Under the pieces are notes generated by a model. It saw only the letters and a list, made by a program, of their open reading frames with translations, was not told where the DNA came from and ran no database searches. Shown in pieces: positions 57,114-59,693 of a DNA stretch of 59,693 nt. The stretch comes from an uncultured Spirochaetales bacterium (lineage in GTDB: Bacteria; Spirochaetota; Spirochaetia; Sphaerochaetales; Sphaerochaetaceae). A program made the translations under genes and the position numbers. The DNA lies in NCBI GenBank assembly GCA_949288415.1, contig CASEKE010000025.1, positions 1 to 59,693 on the forward strand, read 5' to 3'. The first letter of the stretch is position 1. Every line of letters begins with the position of its first letter.

Positions 57114-58154
57114 ATGGTAATCGGAGGAATGTTCGAGCTCGAGAAGCCGGGCAACGGGCCTTGCCTCGAGAGGAAGAATACGATCTATACCATGTCTGGC
57201 CGCTGTGCGCTCTATGCGTGCCTGGTCGATATGGGAAAGACCGCAGGAAAGATCGCCTATGTCCCTGCATATACATGCGAGACTGTTCTGGGTTCGTATC
57301 TCAAGGCAGGCTATGAGCTGCGTTTCTACGACGTCGAGCCGAAAGGGATGGTCCCTGTCTTCAAAGAGGAAGACCTTGACGGCGTCGGAGTGCTGGGAAT
57401 CTGCGGTTACTACGGATTCCTCTCTTACGACAGAAAATTTGTCGAACTCGCCGCGAGCCGTGGGATCAAGGTCCTTTTGGACACCACGCATTCCATCGGC
57501 TATGTCGACGAGGATGCCGACTACTGTGCGGGCAGCCTCAGAAAGTGGATGGGAATCGCCTCCGGCGGAGTCGCCGTAAAGAAGGCAGGTCCTTTCTCAA
57601 TAGAGCTTCTTGCCCCCGAGGAGGAACACATACGTGGCCGCTACAAGGCGATGGAGGAGAGGAGTCTTGCCATTTCCTCCGGCGATGCCTCGTATGACGC
57701 GAAGGCCGGCCAGACGTTCTGGGAGACGGAGATGAGACTGAGAAAGATATTCGACGTCTACGCATCCGATCCGCTTTCCACCGAGATCGCAAAGCATTTC
57801 GATTACGGCAATCTTGCGAGTAAAAGAAGGGACAACTACGGTTGCATCATGGAATGCCTCGGTGATACAAAGGGTTTTCGCCCTGTGTTCGGCCTTCCAG
57901 GCGACAACGAGATCCCTAGCCATTTCACCATATATGCCGATGACAGGGAGGACCTTAGGAACTTCCTTCTTGAGAACGAGATCGCATCTACTGTGTACTG
58001 GCCCGTTCCTCCGATGCTCGAACATCCGGAGAAGTATCCGGGAGCTTCGTACATCTATTCCCATGTCCTATCGATCCAGCTGGATCAGAGGTATGGAAGA
58101 AAGGAGATGAAGTATCTGGCGACCGTGCTGGATGCATATTCCAAGAAGCATTGA
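57114..58154 (+). CDS. PLP-dependent aminotransferase-fold protein (DegT/DnrJ-like)
   Basis: A 346-residue fold-type I PLP protein. YTMSGRCALYACLVD (N-terminal phosphate-binding region), YVPAYTCETVLGSYLKAGYELRFYDVE, LLDTTHSIGYVDEDADYCAGSLRKWMGIASGG with the presumed PLP lysine in SLRKWMG, and a C-terminal small domain. The pattern recalls DegT/DnrJ/EryC1 enzymes that act on sugar- or small-molecule ketones. AGGAGGAGCA precedes the ATG 9 nt after the M42 stop, so it belongs to the same unit. Substrate unknown. Confidence 0.75.
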   Translation: MVIGGMFELEKPGNGPCLERKNTIYTMSGRCALYACLVDMGKTAGKIAYVPAYTCETVLGSYLKAGYELRFYDVEPKGMVPVFKEEDLDGVGVLGICGYYGFLSYDRKFVELAASRGIKVLLDTTHSIGYVDEDADYCAGSLRKWMGIASGGVAVKKAGPFSIELLAPEEEHIRGRYKAMEERSLAISSGDASYDAKAGQTFWETEMRLRKIFDVYASDPLSTEIAKHFDYGNLASKRRDNYGCIMECLGDTKGFRPVFGLPGDNEIPSHFTIYADDREDLRNFLLENEIASTVYWPVPPMLEHPEKYPGASYIYSHVLSIQLDQRYGRKEMKYLATVLDAYSKKH

Positions 58155-58180
58155 TGCTTGCCCTCGATCATATTTGATAG

Positions 58181-58215
58181 GCCTTTCTCCGGTTCTCGGG
58201 GAAAGGCTTTTTCTT
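58181..58215 (+). terminator. Terminator of the peptide-use operon
   Basis: GCCTTTCTCC (58181-58190) pairs with GGGGAAAGGC (58198-58207), then T-run. Confidence 0.92.
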
Positions 58216-58295
58216 TTGTGTCCGTCCGCCCTGCGGCAAGCCGTCTTTTCCATCGTCAAATGGTACAAAAAAAGCGAAAAAAGGCATTTCGAAGG

Positions 58296-58324
58296 TTGAA
58301 AATAACTTTTTGCGGGACTATTGT
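58296..58324 (+). promoter_or_regulatory. Promoter of the DAHP synthase gene
   Basis: -35 TTGAAA (58296-58301), 17-bp spacer, -10 TATTGT (58319-58324). The short leader favours the ATG at 58345 with AGGTGA upstream over the GTG at 58336. Confidence 0.78.
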
Positions 58325-58344
58325 ATTTCCAATAGGTGAATCAG

Positions 58345-59412
58345 ATGAACAGCAACCAGGATGTAAGAATAAGCAGGGTGGATGCGCTGAAGACTCCTTC
58401 GGAGATAGCATCGCTCTTTCCCATGTCGGAGGATACCAGAAATAGGATCGGCACCTACAGGCGCCAGGTCAATTCCATAATAAAGGGCGAGGACGGAAGG
58501 CTGCTTGCCATTGTAGGGCCATGCAGCATACACGACACTGTCTCCGCCATTGAATATGCGACGAAGCTCAAGAAGCTTGCAGACGAACTCTCGGACGTTT
58601 TTTTCGTTGTGATGCGTACCTATTTCGAGAAGCCGAGAACCACTGTCGGATGGAAGGGCCTCATACTCGATCCGGACATGGACGGGACATATGATATCGA
58701 GAAAGGCCTGATGGTGGCACGCAAGCTTCTTTTGGACATCACAGAGCTCGGACTTCCCGTCGGGTGCGAGGTGCTCGATCCCATAGTTCCCCAGTACATA
58801 GACGAGATCATGAGCTGGTCCAGCATAGGGGCGCGAACGACAGAAAGCCAGACTCACAGGAACCTCGCATCGGGACTTTCGGTAGCGGTAGGATTCAAGA
58901 ACGGGACGTCGGGAGACCTCATGACCGCAATCAACGCCATGAAGAGTGCCGAGAAGGGTGCGTCCTTCATAGGAATCTCGAAGGATGGCGATTCGGCTGT
59001 GTTCCGCACGACCGGAAACGACATGTGCCATCTGATTCTCCGCGGCGGCGAGAGCGGGCCGAACTACTACGAGGATGAAGTCGAGAACGCCAGCGCGATT
59101 CTTCGTCGCATGGAGCTCAATGACGCGATCGTTGTGGATTGCTCGCATGCCAATAGCAGGAAGGACTACACCAAGCAGAAGAGGGTGCTTCGCAACGTCA
59201 TAGACCAGGTCGCATGGGGCGAGAAAGCCATAAAGGGCTTCATGCTCGAAAGCAATCTCTTCGAAGGGGCGCAGAAAATCGCAGGCTCGAAGGAAGATCT
59301 CAGATACGGCGTGTCCGTGACCGATTCCTGCATAGGCTGGGATGAGACGGAAAGAATAATGCGCAACGCTGCGGAAATTCTCAGGCATAAGGACAAGGAG
59401 TACATATTATGA
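58345..59412 (+). CDS. aroG: 3-deoxy-7-phosphoheptulonate synthase, AroG/F/H type
   Basis: A 355-residue type I-alpha DAHP synthase that condenses PEP and erythrose 4-phosphate, first step of the shikimate pathway. LLAIVGPCSIHDT, RTYFEKPRTTVGWKGLI, CEVLDPIVPQY, WSSIGARTTESQTHRNLASGLSVAVGFKNGTSG, VDCSHANSRKD and GVSVTDSCIGWDET are diagnostic, with Cys, His, Glu and Asp metal ligands present. Feedback regulation by an aromatic amino acid is likely but the specific inhibitor is not read. Confidence 0.97.
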   Translation: MNSNQDVRISRVDALKTPSEIASLFPMSEDTRNRIGTYRRQVNSIIKGEDGRLLAIVGPCSIHDTVSAIEYATKLKKLADELSDVFFVVMRTYFEKPRTTVGWKGLILDPDMDGTYDIEKGLMVARKLLLDITELGLPVGCEVLDPIVPQYIDEIMSWSSIGARTTESQTHRNLASGLSVAVGFKNGTSGDLMTAINAMKSAEKGASFIGISKDGDSAVFRTTGNDMCHLILRGGESGPNYYEDEVENASAILRRMELNDAIVVDCSHANSRKDYTKQKRVLRNVIDQVAWGEKAIKGFMLESNLFEGAQKIAGSKEDLRYGVSVTDSCIGWDETERIMRNAAEILRHKDKEYIL

Positions 59413-59693
59413 AAAAAGTCATCGTATATCTTGCTGACGGATTCGAGGAGACCGAGGCGATGTTCCCGATAGACGTTATGAGACGGGCTGGAATCGACGT
59501 CGTCACGGCCAGCATAACCGATTCGCTGGAGGTTATATCGTCCCATCAGGTCAAAGTCGTTGCCGATGCCCTTGCCGGCAAGCTCAGGGAAAACGACTAC
59601 GACTGCGTATTCCTTCCCGGTGGCATGCCCGGAAGCCTGAATCTCAGCCAGAGCTGGCTGGTGAACGAAAGGATAATATCCACTGCGGAACTG
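59409..59693 (+). CDS. DJ-1/PfpI family protein, N-terminal part
   Basis: The first 95 codons of a DJ-1/PfpI protein (MKKVIVYLADGFEETEAMFPIDVMRRAG ... DYDCVFLPGGMPGSLNLSQS); the conserved nucleophile Cys lies beyond the window edge. ADGFEETEA holds the conserved Glu. Members act as glyoxalase-type or chaperone-like stress proteins. The ATG overlaps the DAHP synthase stop. Confidence 0.9.
   Translation, partial: MKKVIVYLADGFEETEAMFPIDVMRRAGIDVVTASITDSLEVISSHQVKVVADALAGKLRENDYDCVFLPGGMPGSLNLSQSWLVNERIISTAEL

Noticed and set aside
51864..57276. Several 350-560-codon open frames on the minus strand across dppC-dppD, dppF, the peptide-binding protein and the M42 peptidase gene
   Set aside because: They are low-complexity mirrors of strong plus-strand genes and contain no recognisable motif.

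Overview
The window reads as a chromosomal segment of a host-associated spirochaete of the Sphaerochaeta/Treponema type. This is inferred from gene content, with no marker rRNA present: solute-binding proteins that start their mature part with QGGKE or MGSSEE, a PPi-dependent phosphofructokinase, a short spirochaete-style RNA polymerase omega subunit, two large AMP-binding acyl ligases and many lipoproteins. Base composition is near 50-55 % GC in genes. It drops clearly in a few islands (about 15.4-19.3 kb, 42.95-43.9 kb and 45.25-45.65 kb). No rRNA, tRNA, CRISPR array or insertion sequence was seen.

Layout. 0-1.7 kb: end of a sugar ABC importer (permease fragment and binding protein, minus strand). 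1.8-5.5 kb: operon with a lone Na+-pump decarboxylase beta subunit, a 43-residue gamma-like peptide, a duplicated DUF1538 membrane protein, a tandem PII-like protein and an unknown protein. 5.5-7.9 kb: copZ-copA. 8-10.4 kb: A-type flavoprotein, a cytidylate-kinase-like protein and a YhcH-type protein. 10.4-13.6 kb: phosphohexomutase and an exported FKBP isomerase. 13.7-15.4 kb: MtnA-like and MtnP-like pair. 15.4-19.3 kb: low-GC accessory island with a gene remnant, a 568-residue lipoprotein, a tyrosine recombinase and an orphan promoter/start site. 19.3-24.3 kb: polyamine-type ABC importer (potABC plus two tandem potD-like genes). 24.5-29.2 kb: methyltransferase-like protein, small proteins, yicC, a nucleotide kinase, rpoZ and miaA. 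29.2-33.4 kb: possible pseudokinase, NFACT protein and folC. 33.5-37.6 kb: acyl ligase, yhbY, RHH peptide, dipeptidase and esterase. 37.7-40.6 kb: DUF134/NifX/two Fe-S MinD-like ATPases/NifX cluster. 40.6-45.2 kb: pfp, DUF188 protein, LuxR-type protein and asnS. 45.6-48.6 kb: ArsC-fold protein, metallo-hydrolase and a second acyl ligase. 48.7-58.2 kb: a peptide-use locus (M55 aminopeptidase, RpiR regulator, dppBCDFA, M42 aminopeptidase, PLP enzyme). 58.3 kb to the end: DAHP synthase and the start of a DJ-1/PfpI protein.

The most unusual region is 17.7-19.2 kb. A lipoprotein gene lies on the minus strand without a ribosome binding site and without the basic start of its signal peptide. About 1.45 kb away, on the other side of a tyrosine recombinase gene, a good promoter, a strong Shine-Dalgarno sequence and an ATG lead only into a 13-codon dead ORF. 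Both loci share the 14-bp sequence AAAAATGATTGTTT in inverted orientation and in compatible reading frame. Inverting the intervening DNA would join promoter, RBS and Met-Arg-Lys to the lipoprotein, restoring a textbook signal peptide. I read this as a recombinase-driven ON/OFF surface-lipoprotein switch currently in the OFF state.

Other themes are several genes whose -10 box ends exactly 7 nt before the ATG (probable leaderless mRNAs), and perfect dyads at the promoters of dpp, copZ and the pot/methyltransferase divergence. All functional calls come from reading the sequence; no database search was run.
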